Assembly (NCBI GenBank): GCA_010094045.1
Contig: ML986622.1
Span: 186,001 to 250,000, forward strand
Origin: Lojkania enalia
Lineage: Eukaryota > Ascomycota > Dothideomycetes > Pleosporales
Length of the DNA: 64,000 bases
Direction of reading: 5' to 3'
Positions 11,625 through 24,100 of the stretch are shown here, piece by piece. The position numbers were made by a program, and so were the translations under genes. The notes under the pieces were generated by a model. It was not told the origin of the DNA. It did not search any database and saw only the letters and a list, made by a program, of their open reading frames with translations. Within the stretch, counting starts at the first letter, position 1. Every line of letters begins with the position of its first letter.

Positions 11625-12415
11625 ATGACCAGTAACATTCCTCGAAACATCTCTCAAACCAGGCTACGTCCGTACTTCCACAGTTTCCTGAGATTCTTCT
11701 CCCCTGTTGGAGTAGGTGCAGGGTTCACCGTCTTGTACGTTGCATCTATTGCAGTCTGAATACTTCATCTTCCCCTCCCCACTTTAATATTCTTCCATCG
11801 GCGAGATGAATAGATGTTAAAATATTTCCTCCAGCTTTCCTTTACGTTCAAATTGTTTTACGAACCGGGCCATCCCTCACCGCCTTTTCTCCGGGCCACC
11901 ATACATACCTTGACGACCACTTCTTCGATCCTGACGAATGGCCGTTCTTCCGAGTCATCGAGGTCTTCATACTCATGATTTATTTTCTTGTCAGGGCCGT
12001 CGTTGTTATGTCTCTGGTTGAGAAATACTGCTTCGATGGCTGGGCGCCTAGATGGTGAGCTTTGAGACATGTAAGAACATGCACCTTCCTCCCTGCTCAA
12101 TAATTCATTGACATTTAATAGTACTTCCGAGTAGGCCTACACAGAATGAACGCTATGACATGGCGCCTTTACAAGGCTTACACGCCCTATCACCATATTC
12201 TGTGCTCCGTTTCGGATGCCATGGACAACTGGCCTGCGAACTTTGTATTCTGGCTGTTCGGGTTTGGGACTCTGCAAATGGGGCTTCGGGGTTTGCTGGC
12301 TGTTGAAGGTTTGGTGCTCGTGCTTATTGTGATAGTCCCGAAACCCGAGGATTGGGGAAGGCAATTCGAATCTAGTATCAATCACGACCTAGATGACCTT
12401 GTGCACGGGTTCTAG
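11625..12415 (+). pseudogene. Possible decayed three-exon membrane protein
   Basis: Three stretches look coding: an exon from ATG 11625 (SQTRLRPYFHSFLRFFSPVG), a middle block (HHTYLDDHFFDPDEWPFFRV then VFILMIYFLVRAVVVMSLVE to a GTGAGC donor near 12056), and a last block ending at 12415 (DAMDNWPANFVFWLFGFGTL, hydrophobic segment, VPKPEDWGRQFESSINHDLD). Two hydrophobic segments suggest a membrane protein. The first join works only with a GTGCAG donor. The second, using the obvious sites, gives TG|A, that is a stop, where TGG would be open. The family is unknown to me. Either the gene is decayed or I have the wrong splice sites. Confidence 0.32.
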
Positions 12416-13092
12416 TCGGAAGCCTTGATTAGTAGATAGTTTTCCTTCCTATGCTGCTAGTTCTGTGCTTCGCCTACGGATTCAAAGGGTGTTGAGCACT
12501 AGGTACTAATAGATAAATTGGGTTAAAAAAAAATTGGTCTCATCAGAGTATGTGTAGCATCGGCGTCGGTTGATTCTCGCCCCCATCAGTATTCTCTTCT
12601 ACTCTCCCGCTCACTGAAATTTCATGACTAGTCAATTTGTCCATAGGACTCTCCGCTTCGTATCGCAATATGGTTTTTTAGTCACCGATCATGAATGCTA
12701 TGGAATCGCCATTTTAGACCTTTTATATTCACCACAATCGTAGGTTTCATGATATTATCTAGATAGTTCCATATTACCTCGTATATCTTACTTTTAGAGA
12801 CTGACTACAAATCATATAATAGTGAGCTACATCCTTTTAGTGCTGCACTTTTTACCAAGAAATTCCCATAACAGACGCGGGTTTTAGTCTATATATCTTA
12901 ATAAATGCTCCTAATTCTGCTGACTGACCCCGGCACAAGCATATTCGTGAGCCCCTTTTAGTCCCGCTTTTTCAATCCTGACATTCGGTTGTTGATCATC
13001 TGTTTTCGGTCTACTATCCGGATCGTCGAATCTTCTTAGTGCCAGATTTCATTCCCTGGCCTAGCAGAGAGAAAGGGTTTGCGTCATAAGAA

Positions 13093-13127
<35 letters not shown>

Positions 13128-14085
13128 TTTTTAGGGCATATATCGTTTCAAAATGTTTCTTGAGTACATGTGCAGGAGATTGAACTGCTCAACTGACACT
13201 TCTAGATTGGGGAAAAGTGCCAGGAGACATGACTATATTGAATGCCAGTGTTGAATGCTTGGTTGAAAACGGCGAGAGGGGGTTTGGTAACAAATTTTAG
13301 AGTCCGAGGTTTCGTGGGGAAGTTTTGAGGGGTGAGGTGGACAACACATACCGAGGCAAGTCGCGAGCTTTTAGAGGGTTAGTGGCATAGCCCTATCTTG
13401 TTCCGAGTTTTGGCTCGAATGAGAGGAACAGATGTTCTTTTGGAAAATGGATTGAGCCCTCGGGGTGGATAGACGCTGTAAGGTATCATAGCTGCTGCTT
13501 CGTATTTCTAGGTTTTCGGAAGGTTTATTGTAGGCAGTTCCATCTCAGCTTTTAGAATATTAATGGCAATTTTTTAAGTGTCTAGTGTCTATAGTATTGT
13601 TTTTGTGTAACCGTTTGTTCTATTTTAGACAGTGGAAAATGTTTTCTAGTCTGAATATGCACATTTTATGATTTCGAGTTATCTCGCCCATATTGTATTC
13701 CATTTTAACATGCCCAAATTTAAAGTATAGACATGCGTTTCCAGGTCGCTTATTTTTGGTCTTTTGGGTATTTTAGTGAATAGACATTTGTTCTTCACTA
13801 CGGTTTTATTGGCTAACCATCAAAACCATATCGCTTTAGCATCCACGCAGCCTTGCAGACTAATGCGCATTGGGCTTAGCCCTCGCGTCAACATCTTCGC
13901 CGGTTCGGAGGCAGCAGTGTTTCAACACTTAAGAGCACAAACTGATTTTCCTTTCGAGGTTGCATCTACCCTTTTCTGGGATCTCTTCTAGCTCGTTATT
14001 TGAGCCACCGCATAGTCGACCCGGAAACGACAAAGAGGCTAGCTAGCCTTGCCTGGACTTCTCATCAAGCAATTTGCTTTCAGTA
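12416..14085. other. AT-rich gene desert
   Basis: About 1.7 kb of TA-rich, stop-rich sequence on both strands with no supported gene. It contains a long T homopolymer (listed separately). The base composition differs from the flanking genes and could reflect old RIP or transposon decay, but no element is recognisable. Confidence 0.5.
13096..13124. repeat. T29 homopolymer
   Basis: An uninterrupted run of 29 T residues within the AT-rich desert. Its length may be imprecise in the assembly. Confidence 0.9.
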
Positions 14086-16059
14086 ATGACGGATGAGCCT
14101 CGCAACTCCGCTATGATGTATCGCGATAAATTGCGTACAGTATGGGCCAGGTCTGATCGGATTTACCTAGAACGTGATGTAAAATGGTCCCATTGGCCAA
14201 CTTCAACTCTCCCCCCCCTGCCATTGAGCTTCGAGAGCTCATCGCATCCGGAATTGGAAGATCAATCATTGCTTGCTTGGGGCGTGTCACAGAGTGCGAA
14301 GCACGATGGGGAAAGGGCAACAATTCATGTGCTTTACGGAAATGGGACCAATCTCAGTAAGAAATAAATGAGCCACAGTTAATAGGGAAAGCTCGCTAAA
14401 TAATCCATGGACTGGTGCATGAATGCAAGCGATGACCAATTGGAGGAAATAGTATCTGTAAGTATGTTCGCTGCTCTATAATTCTCTACTGAAGCTGGCA
14501 AAGAATTCCATGCTGGATGAAGCTACAGGGGCAAGTTGTTTCAAAGCTTTGTAAGTTCAGACGATATTTAGTTTCATGCTATTACAACTGAACCCCTCGA
14601 CCGTTCAATAAATTCAGTCTTGGGAATCATTACCGTATAGCATTAACCTAATAAATAACTATCCAACACGCAGCGTTGCGCTTGCGATTTTCCTCTTATA
14701 GATCCGCAAGTCCATCTTCTAATTACTCCTAGCTTCATCAACACACTCCAAACGAACTCGGCCTGGCTCCCAGGAAACTTCAGCATCCGACCAGGAAGTT
14801 TGCAGAGTCTCCGCAAAGCTGGACTTTCCGGCTACATTTTATCTGCAATATGGAAGCAGACTGGCTACTGGGCCAAGATGGGGAATCATAACCACACCGC
14901 TAAAAACGAGCGTGGAGAAATGGCGTCATTTGGTACGCAACATGATATCTATTGCTTCGTGCGTAAACCGATCGAAATTGACTGATGATATGGTAGGATT
15001 CTCATATCGATACGTCTGCGGCTGGGACACAGGCATCAGCTTTACTCAATTTCTCCGCACACACCATTCTCGTACATACTTCTGCATCAACTATCCTTGC
15101 CTAGCCTTTGATAGATTCAAGTCTTACCTGCAACATAACCCAAAACTTGCTTATCGTGAGTTCTTCCTCGATGCTTTGGCTGCAGATGACAGCTTGGACG
15201 TGTGGCAGACCAATATTGGCAAGAGAAGAGAGATGTTACTTGGTCATGTATGTATGACCTCTTAATCTCCTTTTTCAACCCTATTATAATTATTTTAAGG
15301 GAGTCAGGCTAACTAAAAATAGGAGCGAAAATATGAAGGGGAGCACTTCGATTTCAATACCGCACCAAGAGAGCTGCATCGCTTGTCAAGAGATTGGCAT
15401 ATCCTTGGCCAAGATTGCAGAGACCTTCTCGCGCAACTTGATTTCTTATTAGCGATGTACACGAAATACATGGCTATATTGCCAGAAGCGGGGTGGGAAG
15501 TAGAGAAATCTTCAAATACTGATGAGTCACTGGCAGTATATCGGTCGATGTGCGATAACCTCGAACGGTGGACGGCTGTGTACAAGGATCGGACCAACCT
15601 ACGTATAAACCTAGTATGCTTTCTTTATATCTAGTGCATCTTGTAAAGCTCATATTGTCTCAGCTTTTCCACCTCGCAAACCAACGCGAGTCCCGCACTA
15701 ACACGGAAATCGCATCTTCCACCGCCATAGTCGCTGAGCAGACACAACGTGATTCGGCATCCATGATCACTATCGCAGCAGTAACAATGTTCTTCTTGCC
15801 CGGCACCTTCGTATCAGCAATACTCAGCACGACATTCTTTGATTATAGCGATAACGGGTTGCACGTTTCGAATAAGTGGTGGATCCTTTTAGCAGCGACA
15901 CTCCCACTTACGATTCTTGTCTTTGGAATATGGCTAAGTTGGCGCTATTTCAGGATCAAGAAGAGAAATCAAGAGGTACAAACCGGAGCCGAAAACCATA
16001 AACAGGTCCGGGATTGGAAGAAAAAGCCTAGTGCAGTGTCCAATTTCAGAGGACGATAA
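14086..16059 (+). CDS. Fungal CorA-like two-transmembrane protein
   Basis: Model join(14086..14356,14702..14932,14997..15247,15323..15613,15664..16059), 479 aa. Fungal CorA-like proteins share the CorA Mg2+ channel fold: a long helical cytosolic part and two C-terminal transmembrane helices. Seen: N-terminal block (RSDRIYLERDVKWSHWP), a helical stalk (DCRDLLAQLDFLLAMYTKYM, AEQTQRDSASM), TM1 (TMFFLPGTFVSAILSTTFF) and TM2 (WWILLAATLPLTILVFGIWL), then a basic tail. The canonical GMN loop is absent; STTFFDYSD takes its place, as is common in fungal members, so ion transport is not assured. Introns 3-5 are short and phase-consistent. The 345-bp second gap is long and may hide one or two tiny exons, so the 14356/14702 join is the weakest point. 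Confidence 0.78.
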
Positions 16060-16329
16060 CAACCATGAATGATAGCGTACGCAAGATGGAGAAGTCTTGA
16101 TGAAAGTGTGGATTTTAGTGTTTCTTTTGTTCAATTCTTCATAAGCGACGGAAGCTCTCTAACAAACTGTTTTAATGTTTGAAGGACGCAAAGGCGGCGT
16201 ACTGGAGACGATCAACACTAGTGAAAACAGGCTACTTCGTAATTGGAGTCTAGCCTCTGGTTTACACCATATTCTCTGGCTTCCTCAGGACCTTCTGTAA
16301 AGAATCAAATGTAGATAGGAACAATTCAC

Positions 16330-17084
16330 TCAAAATGTAGGAAGAGGCCCAGTATAAAACTGCCCATGGGGGCCCTCAGGGTGGAAATCGAGTCCATACA
16401 GCGCAACCTCCACAAGCTTGTTGTCGAAGTTTTTCCTCGCAAATTCGGCTATCATGTCAATTCCTATGTTTTATTGTCAGCCACGGACCCGAAAGCCAGC
16501 AATTGATATATGATATAGCGAGACTCACCGCATCCTGCACCCCCAGCAGTCCATATCTCCGCCCCTTCAAACTCCCCTTTCTCTATCACCCACCTCTGAT
16601 CCAGCCACTCAACCTTCGGAAAGACCTCCTTCGATGATTTCAGAAGGGTCCTATTCGTCGTGGCCTTCCGCCCATCTAACACTCCACTAGCCGCCAGCCA
16701 CATTCCGCCCGTACATGTTGTCAATATCCACTTCGTCTGCTTGGCGGCTTCTTTCAAGAACTGCAAACTCTCCGGATGCACAGCGCGCGGATCCGGACCG
16801 GCAATCATAATGATATCGAGATCGCGCGGAGCATCGGAATACGTGTGAGTCGGCTTGATCAGCATTGAGCTTGTCATCGAAGCAGGATCGGTGGAGGAGG
16901 AAATCCAGAGAAATTCCATTGGAACGGACAGAGGGACGTAGGATGCAAACTCGGGCATCATTGTTACGATTAACTCGACATTTTTGGTGGAAATGTTGCC
17001 GAGGATGTCGACGCCTGCGAGGTCGGTCATTTGGGCGTTTTCGTATAGGAGACCGACGCGTAGGGGTTTCTTTTGAGCGGCCAT
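16330..17084 (-). CDS. DJ-1/PfpI (ThiJ) family protein
   Basis: Model complement(join(16330..16463,16529..17084)), 229 aa. DJ-1/PfpI proteins are small cytosolic glutamine-amidotransferase-fold proteins that include chaperones, glyoxalases and isocyanide hydratase-like enzymes. Features: the N-terminal strand LRVGLLYENAQMTDLAGVDI, the loop DIIMIAGPDPRAVHP, and the nucleophile elbow with Cys in ILTTCTGGMWLAASGVLDGR. The residue usually His in ATTHW-type motifs is Asn here (KATTNRTLLK), which several fungal members share and which argues against a standard Cys-His protease dyad. A 65-bp intron (GTGAGT...TAG) joins the phase-1 GGAGCG to GIDMIAEFARKNFDNKLVEV, restoring the family C-terminus. The promoter is shared across ~0.8 kb with the end of the adenylation gene. 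The specific activity is unknown. Confidence 0.9.
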
Positions 17085-17918
17085 GATTCTGCGGAGTCGG
17101 TAGACTTCGTAAGATGATAGAAGACGTTTGTCTAAGGGATATGGAAATGTTGTACTAGCCTTTGTAGGTGGCGGTTGTTGTGTTTTATATCTCAATTGCC
17201 AGCTAGTCTGTCCAGGTGTAAAGCATCCGTTCCGAGCAGCATTGTCCAGGCCACGTAATATCTTCGTCTTCTCATCAACCTAACTCAATTTGCTCTTCAG
17301 GTAGTGTACAATTTCAACCAATCGCAAGTTCGGAAATATGAATGCCTTGGATGTCGGGATTGAGATGTCGGGACGGATAACTGGTTACATCCGATTCCGA
17401 TCAACGGGGACTGCATTGGTATTAATGTGTCCAATTATCAAAGGTGTCATATCACGATATAGCTAGCACTTATTCGGACGTTAACATCTAAAGGCTGCTA
17501 TACCTTAAAGTAAGAAAATACGAATTTTATACTATACGAATAGACTACTTAGAATTTATTATTAAACCCGGATAATTACAGATAAACTCTAATAAGCGTC
17601 AGTAAACTATAAGTAAACGCTGGCCTGCAGACGAGAGAAATAATGATCTAACGAGAAGAGAAAGTATCTGAAGCTCCAAGTTTCGCAAATAAGGAATGGA
17701 AGATTCAATCAAGACAGATGTTGGGCAAGGCGAGATAGTTACCTTAGGCGTCATCTTTTCACATAAAATGGGTCCTCAGCCCGAAAAAGGAGACGTTATC
17801 CATTCACGTAGATAATCAACAGTGTATCTTGATTGCGGAAAGATAGAATAAGTTAAAAGCGGTGATGTTTGTCGCATTGTAACTACTTAAGCATACAATA
17901 CCCATATAGGAAATGTCT
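17085..17918. other. AT-rich intergenic
   Basis: About 830 bp, markedly AT-rich near 17450-17620. No gene seen. Upstream region of the DJ-1 gene and 3' region of the adenylation gene. Confidence 0.45.
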
Positions 17919-19733
17919 TTATTTAACACTTAGTCGTGCATACGCCTCCTTAATTTCTTCAGCATAGTCCTTTTCGATTTCCTTGCGGATCAGAGTCTGC
18001 TTGTTGGACATTTTAAACGGTTTATGTTCCTTCGCAATCAGGACTGTTTCTTTCGGGATCCGGATCTCCTCAACACCAGCCTTATTCATCTGCACCACAA
18101 CATTAGTGTAAATCTCGTCCAACAGCGCATCTGCAGACTTCTTGCTCAAGACACCATCCTTCGGCTCAACAAGAACATATGGGGTCGGCTGTCCTTCGCC
18201 GCCAACAAAGACATGATGCACATCGGAGTGCCTTTTGATCCTCATTTCAACGTCGGTTGCGTGGAACTTTGCAAGCCAGCTCAACTTCGTCAAATCATCC
18301 TTTCTTCCCGCCATAGCCCACCTAGTCTTCCCATCGCTATCCTTGACGGGACGGTATAGCTCCTTTGTCTCGATCATGTCAATCCCATCCCACATGGGAT
18401 TCCACCAAGCGGACTGATATAGATTGGCTCCCTCCTTCGGTCGATCGAGTACGAGTTCGTAGAGATCATCAGGGCTATCAACAGCAACTCCGGGCCCAGA
18501 TATTTGCACCATGCGGCCTCCACTCTCGGGGACGTATGAGTGTGTGTGCCATAGTCTTCTATCGAGGCTCTGGACACTTATTTGTGGGCCATTTTCCGTG
18601 GATCCGATAATGGATGAGACTTTTGTGTGGGTAGCTAGGTCGTCACCAACAGTTTTTTCAAGGCCAGCGCCAATGTATATGATGAATTTGCGGGACTTCA
18701 AAAGTGGTTGAGTCTCCGGATCATTGTATAGCTGGGTAATTGTGTGCGGGGGACAGAGGATGCCCTCTGCAATATTCATCTCCACTAATTTCTTGAACAC
18801 GGCGGGAGGGAGCCCTGAAATGTCCGATGGGGTAACGATGCATGAAGTGTCCATAAAAACTGGCAACAATAGATAGGCGGCCATGCCGCCAAGCCATTGT
18901 GGAGGGCAAGCATTGATCATCGATTTGCCCACCCAAGAATCATATGTAATGCCACGAGGCCAGTGCTTCCGAGAGAGGTCGTGGACGCTATGCAAGCAAC
19001 TATAATAGCCGTTGGTATTGTAGATCGGTTTTGGAATGCCTTTATCTAGATTAGCCCAATAAACTAATAAAGCCTTAGTACCGGGGAGCTTTACCAGTGG
19101 TTCCGGAGGTATGGATGATGTTTACTACATCCATCTTGGCCTCTTCAAATGTCTTAGTGTACGGATAGTTCTGATGTGCTTTCGAGTCCAAGCACCACTC
19201 GATCGAAGGCAGGGCACATAGTTTGAGATCTGTGTCGAAGACACCTATCGCCTTGCTCAAACTGTCATCGTCTTCTGCGTAGACCCAAGCGCTGCAATTG
19301 GTGGTCTCAATCAGACTCATCAAACCCTCTTTCGTCACCCGACCGTCAGGGACCAATAGCTAGATCACATCAGTACAATTGTGCATTATAAACGACAATC
19401 TTGCACAGTATGACTTGGGAATCCACATTCACTAACCTTTCTATCGGATTTGACGGCAGCCGATAGTAGAATAGAATATCGAATATCATTCGGCCCTAGA
19501 TAAGCAATTGTGTCTTGATTCTTGGATTTGCCAAGCTGGTGGTCCAACCAGAAGGAAGCCTTATTAATTGAGTCAGCAAAGTCTGCCCACGTAATTGAGC
19601 GGTATCCATCCGTTTCCCAGTTCTTGCTAGGGTAGCGTATGTAGATGTGGCCGGGCGTCCATTTTGCTTTCTCTTCGATGATTTGGACGAGCAGCTTTCC
19701 GCTGTAAGGGCTACTGAGTGGTGTCGAACCCAT
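17919..19733 (-). CDS. Stand-alone adenylate-forming (NRPS-like A domain) enzyme
   Basis: Model complement(join(17919..19039,19095..19359,19437..19733)), 560 aa. Adenylate-forming enzymes activate a carboxylic acid with ATP as acyl-AMP. Core motifs in order: A3 P-loop HTSGTTGIPKPI (assembled across the 55-bp intron 19040-19094), A4-like region around CPPQWLGGMAAYLLLPVF, A5 IGSTENGP, A7/A8 AGRKDDLTKLSWLAKF, and an A10-like end FKMSNKQTLIRKEIEK. The pattern matches the A domain of fungal NRPS-like carboxylate reductases (A-T-R type), but the protein ends just after A10. No carrier (T) or reductase domain follows, and the next 800 bp hold none. Both introns have normal sites and keep frame. It may be a free-standing ligase or a truncated derivative. 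Substrate unknown. Confidence 0.87.
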
Positions 19734-21157
19734 CTTTGATGTCTATGAGTCCTAAAAGCTTTTGAGAAGAACCAATCTGAAAGGTAACGTAGTCGGGACG
19801 TTGGAAAAAGGCGGACGACTGGTTTTAAGTTCCTGGTACAGCTGAAAGGTTATATAGCAATTGGACGTCTATCAGATGGGGCAAAGATCTGTTGGAACCC
19901 ATTGTAAGACCAACGAAGGCGTTCCATATCCCCTGTGACAAGCTGGATCTTGTCGGCCTTGATCCGTTAAACTGCAAAGATCAGCAGAGATTGAGAGGCG
20001 CGGTCAGAGGACATACCAGGAAGTGGCCTTGCATGTAGAGTTGCAATTTAGACGGTTGCCGGCAATTTTGGCGTATGCCCTAAGCCGATCGAAAGTCTGA
20101 CATAAGTGGATCCAGCCTTACTAGGACTAGGAAACTTTTAATAGTAAACCTCCGATAAGGCGCTCTATATATTGATGAATTAGGAGCGTCGGTTCAATCG
20201 TAGCCGGGCCTGAAATTAGGTAGTCGTCTTCGAGTGGAAAGACTTTGATCTATCCAAATACCATTTGGATCTATACTAAGGTGGATGAAACATGGCGAAA
20301 TCATGCTTGAATACCGCCCAAAGAAGAGCGGTACCTATTCCAATAGGTGAAGGCTCGGTCTAATTCATGCACATAATGGGTGTTAGGAACGATACATGAG
20401 CATGTATTAACGGAGTTTTATCTAGGTGGCAATCGCGGTCGGTGACATGATCTCCGCTTTCAAACTAGTAGTGGTTTAAAACGAGAAATAAACCAAATAA
20501 TTTACGAGTAAGATAGAAGCTACAAGCATTAGGCGTGAAAAAAAATCATAAAAGTTGCTTAGACGAGCTCAAGAGAGGCCAAACTCGGCTCAGTCAGTAG
20601 ACGTGGTGTAACACCTGGTCTATTCGGCTGTGATGAGCGTCGACGACTCCACGTGCAGTGGGTACTTGCTAACGAGCAATCAGCAATCAAGTTAGATGGT
20701 TTTGGAAAGGTACTATTTGCGGCTTCAGGGTCATTTCCAACGTTTGCTATTTGATCAGGGACTGAGTGCCTGGATGCGCGAGAACGGGCGGAGTAGCTTG
20801 GCGGCGTGACCGCGGGAGCAAGCACGGACTTTAGCGGCATTATTCCGAATCTTGGCGCGTTCGCGGTCCAATGACGGCATCCGCTCACTTTCACTGCCTG
20901 GAGTGACTCTTTCTCATTACTTACCAACCATCACCACCGCTGTCCCGCATTCATTCGCAGAATTTCGCCATGCGCTATTTCCCGTCTTTACTTGCTCGCG
21001 CTTGCTCTGCCATATAGAGGGGCCACCCTCCTCAACCCTAGTCTCCGCTCTTTCTCGTTTACACAATACATTCGCCGCACATCGCCCTCACATGAAACCG
21101 AATACTCTCAAAGTTTTCTGATAATACAGCTCGCAATCTAAATCATTCACGCTCACA
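19734..21157. other. Divergent intergenic region
   Basis: About 1.4 kb between two divergent genes. The part before 21158 is pyrimidine-rich, as in many fungal housekeeping promoters. One 122-codon open frame at 20559-20927 has no domain and low complexity, and was not accepted. Confidence 0.45.
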
Positions 21158-24100
21158 ATGCCGTCTCCTGCCTCTGAGCTGGAAGCGACACCAACTCCAC
21201 CGGCTGAGAACTCGATCACTGTAACGCCTAAAAATGGCGATCCAATAGACGTGGACATGGAACTAGGCGACAACGCCGACGAAGAAACCCGACTACAGTT
21301 CCTTACGGCCGGCGTTCGCGATCAAATTGAGCTGGAACGGGTTATCGGCCGTCAAGCTGATCAGCTACTCACTGAGCAGGCTGACGAGCGCGACAAGAAG
21401 CGCATGGACAAAGCAGAAGCTGAAATCAAGCGGACGGAAGCTGCCATCGCGAAGCTGCGGACTAGGCTTACAGTGCCGGCCGTGCAGTCTGTCAAAATCA
21501 AAATTCGAGGAGAAATAGCGGAGAAGCAACAGAAAATTGATGGATTGGTCGAGGAGCTCGATTCCATTCAGCAGCGGATCAACGACAGACATAAGGGCCA
21601 ATTTACTGATGAAGATTCGTCGCAAGATGAGATCAATAGGCCGCTTCCGAACGAAAGTCGGCGAGACTTCTTGATACGAACGGGCAAGATCACACCCTTC
21701 TCAAAGCTAACACAGGAGGGTCCAGCTTCTTCCACTCTGGGCGAGGTAATGTTGGACACCGAAGTAGAGGATATTTATGCAGAGGCCTTGAAGGAGCAAG
21801 GGCCAACATCTCACCGCAATCTCATGAAGCCAGGCTTTGGTGACGAGCCATCAAGCTCTGAAGCCCCCAGCCCACCCTCTGTTTCACGAACATTGAAGAA
21901 GAGAAGAATCGCTACGACCGGGCATGCGGTGTCTTCGAAAGATTCAAGCGCCGAATCAGAGAGCCCTAGTGCCGAATCAGATGACGCCTTTGTTCCCGAT
22001 ATGACCGACCGTGAGCTTGCCGCATTGGGTGAATCGGAGGGCGCATCAGAGGAATCCACCGATGACTATGAAGGGGATAGTTCATCTCGGAAACATAAAT
22101 TCGCCGGTAGCAAGACCGCAAGGAAGAAGGTGAAAGCGCAAAAGACGGCAGAGCACCAAGAGGACCTTGCAGGAATGGACGATGGCGATGAGACTGTGTA
22201 CCAGGCTCGCATCGCGTCCTGGACTACAGCTCGAGCTACCGCAAGGAAGCGGGTGAGAGAGAGGCAGGGCGTAGACACTGCTGATAACGAAGCCGAAGAG
22301 TGTTACAATCCCCATCCGACGCAACCAGACGGCATATTTGACGGCGGTCTCCGTATACCTGGTGATATTTTCTCTGCCCTTTTTGACTATCAAAAGACGG
22401 GTGTGAAATGGCTATGGGAACTATATTCACAGAACGTTGGTGGCATCGTTGGCGACGAGATGGGGCTTGGCAAAACAATACAGTCTGTCGGCTTCATCGC
22501 CGGCCTACATTATTCCAAAAAGCTCACCAAACCTGTCATTGTAGTCTGTCCTGCTACTGTTATGGTCCAATGGGTCAGAGAGTTCCATCGATGGTGGCCC
22601 GCACTTCGTGTCTCCATCCTTCACACCTCTGGCAGCGGCATGCTTGATACTCGCCGTGAGGCCCGGCTGGAGCGGAATATGGAAATGTGGAATTTCGGCG
22701 AGAACAAACGTTCTCTTACGAAGATGGGTAAGGCTGCCAAGAGGATCGTAGAAAAGGTCAAGCGCGAAGGGCATGTTCTGGTCACTACGTATTCCGGCCT
22801 TCAATCTTACGCCGAATTCCTCATCCCAACCGAATGGGAATGTGCCATTTTGGATGAAGGACACAGAATTCGAAACCCCAACACCTCGATCACAATCCAC
22901 TGCAAGGAGTTGCGCACGCCGAACCGTATCATCCTGTCCGGAACCCCTATGCAGAATAACCTTACAGAATTGTGGTCTTTGTTCGATTTTGTGTTCCCGA
23001 TGCGTCTGGGGACTCTCGTCAACTTCCGAAACCAGTTCGAGTTCCCCATCAAGCGTGGCGGATACGCGAACGCGTCTAACCTCGAGTTTGAGACCGCAAT
23101 GCGCTGCGCTGAGACGCTGAAAGATGCGGTCAGTCCGTATCTGCTCCAACGTTTCAAGGCTGACGTCGCTGCCGACTTGCCAGAGAAGAAAGAGCAAGTG
23201 CTGTTCTGCAAACTAACTCGACAACAACGAGAAGCATACGAAAAGTTTCTGAATTCCGAAGACATGAAGTCGATCTCCGACGGTAAGCGGCGGATGCTGT
23301 TCGGTGTGGATTACTTGCGCAAGATATGTAACCACCCTGATTTGACGGAACATAAGACGCTGTCAACGAAGAAGGGCTACAATTACGGCGCTGGTCACAA
23401 GTCTGGCAAGATGCAGGTCGTTAAAGAGCTTCTGTCCATCTGGAAGAAAGGTGGACATAGAACCTTACTCTTCGCTCAACATCGAATCATGCTCGACATT
23501 CTTGAGAATTTTATCAAGAACATGCCCGGCTTCAACTACCGACGTATGGATGGCCTAACAAGAGTCGAAAAACGAGATCAGCTTGTCGCAGAGTTCAATC
23601 ACGACCCCGACATACATGTCTTCCTCCTTACAACTAAAGTTGGCGGTCAAGGCGTTAATCTCACGGGTGCCGACCGCCTTATCATCTATGACCCCGACTG
23701 GAATCCGTCCACCGATATTCAGGCTCGTGAACGCTCGTATCGTCTCGGCCAGACGCGAGCTGTTGAAATTTACCGTCTCATGAGCGCTGGCACCATTGAA
23801 GAAAAGATCTATCATCGCCAGATCTTCAAGCAGTTTCTTACCAATTCCATCTTGAAGGATCCGAAGCAGCGCCAGACCTTTCAAATGAGCGACCTCCACG
23901 ACCTGTTCACGCTTGGTGCTGATCGTGCAAACGGGGAGACGGAAACAGCGACCTTGTTCCGCGACTCGGAAATTAAATTCAAAGACAAGCATAAAGCAAG
24001 TGGTACTTGGATACCTACACCGCGGTCGAAGTCTCCTAAAAGAAAGGGCAAGCAACCTGCACAGGATAATACTGCACCCGAGGATCTCGCAGCGGTAAGG

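Noticed and set aside
20559..20927. 122-codon frame on the minus strand upstream of RAD26
   Set aside because: Low-complexity product, no domain, sits in a divergent promoter.
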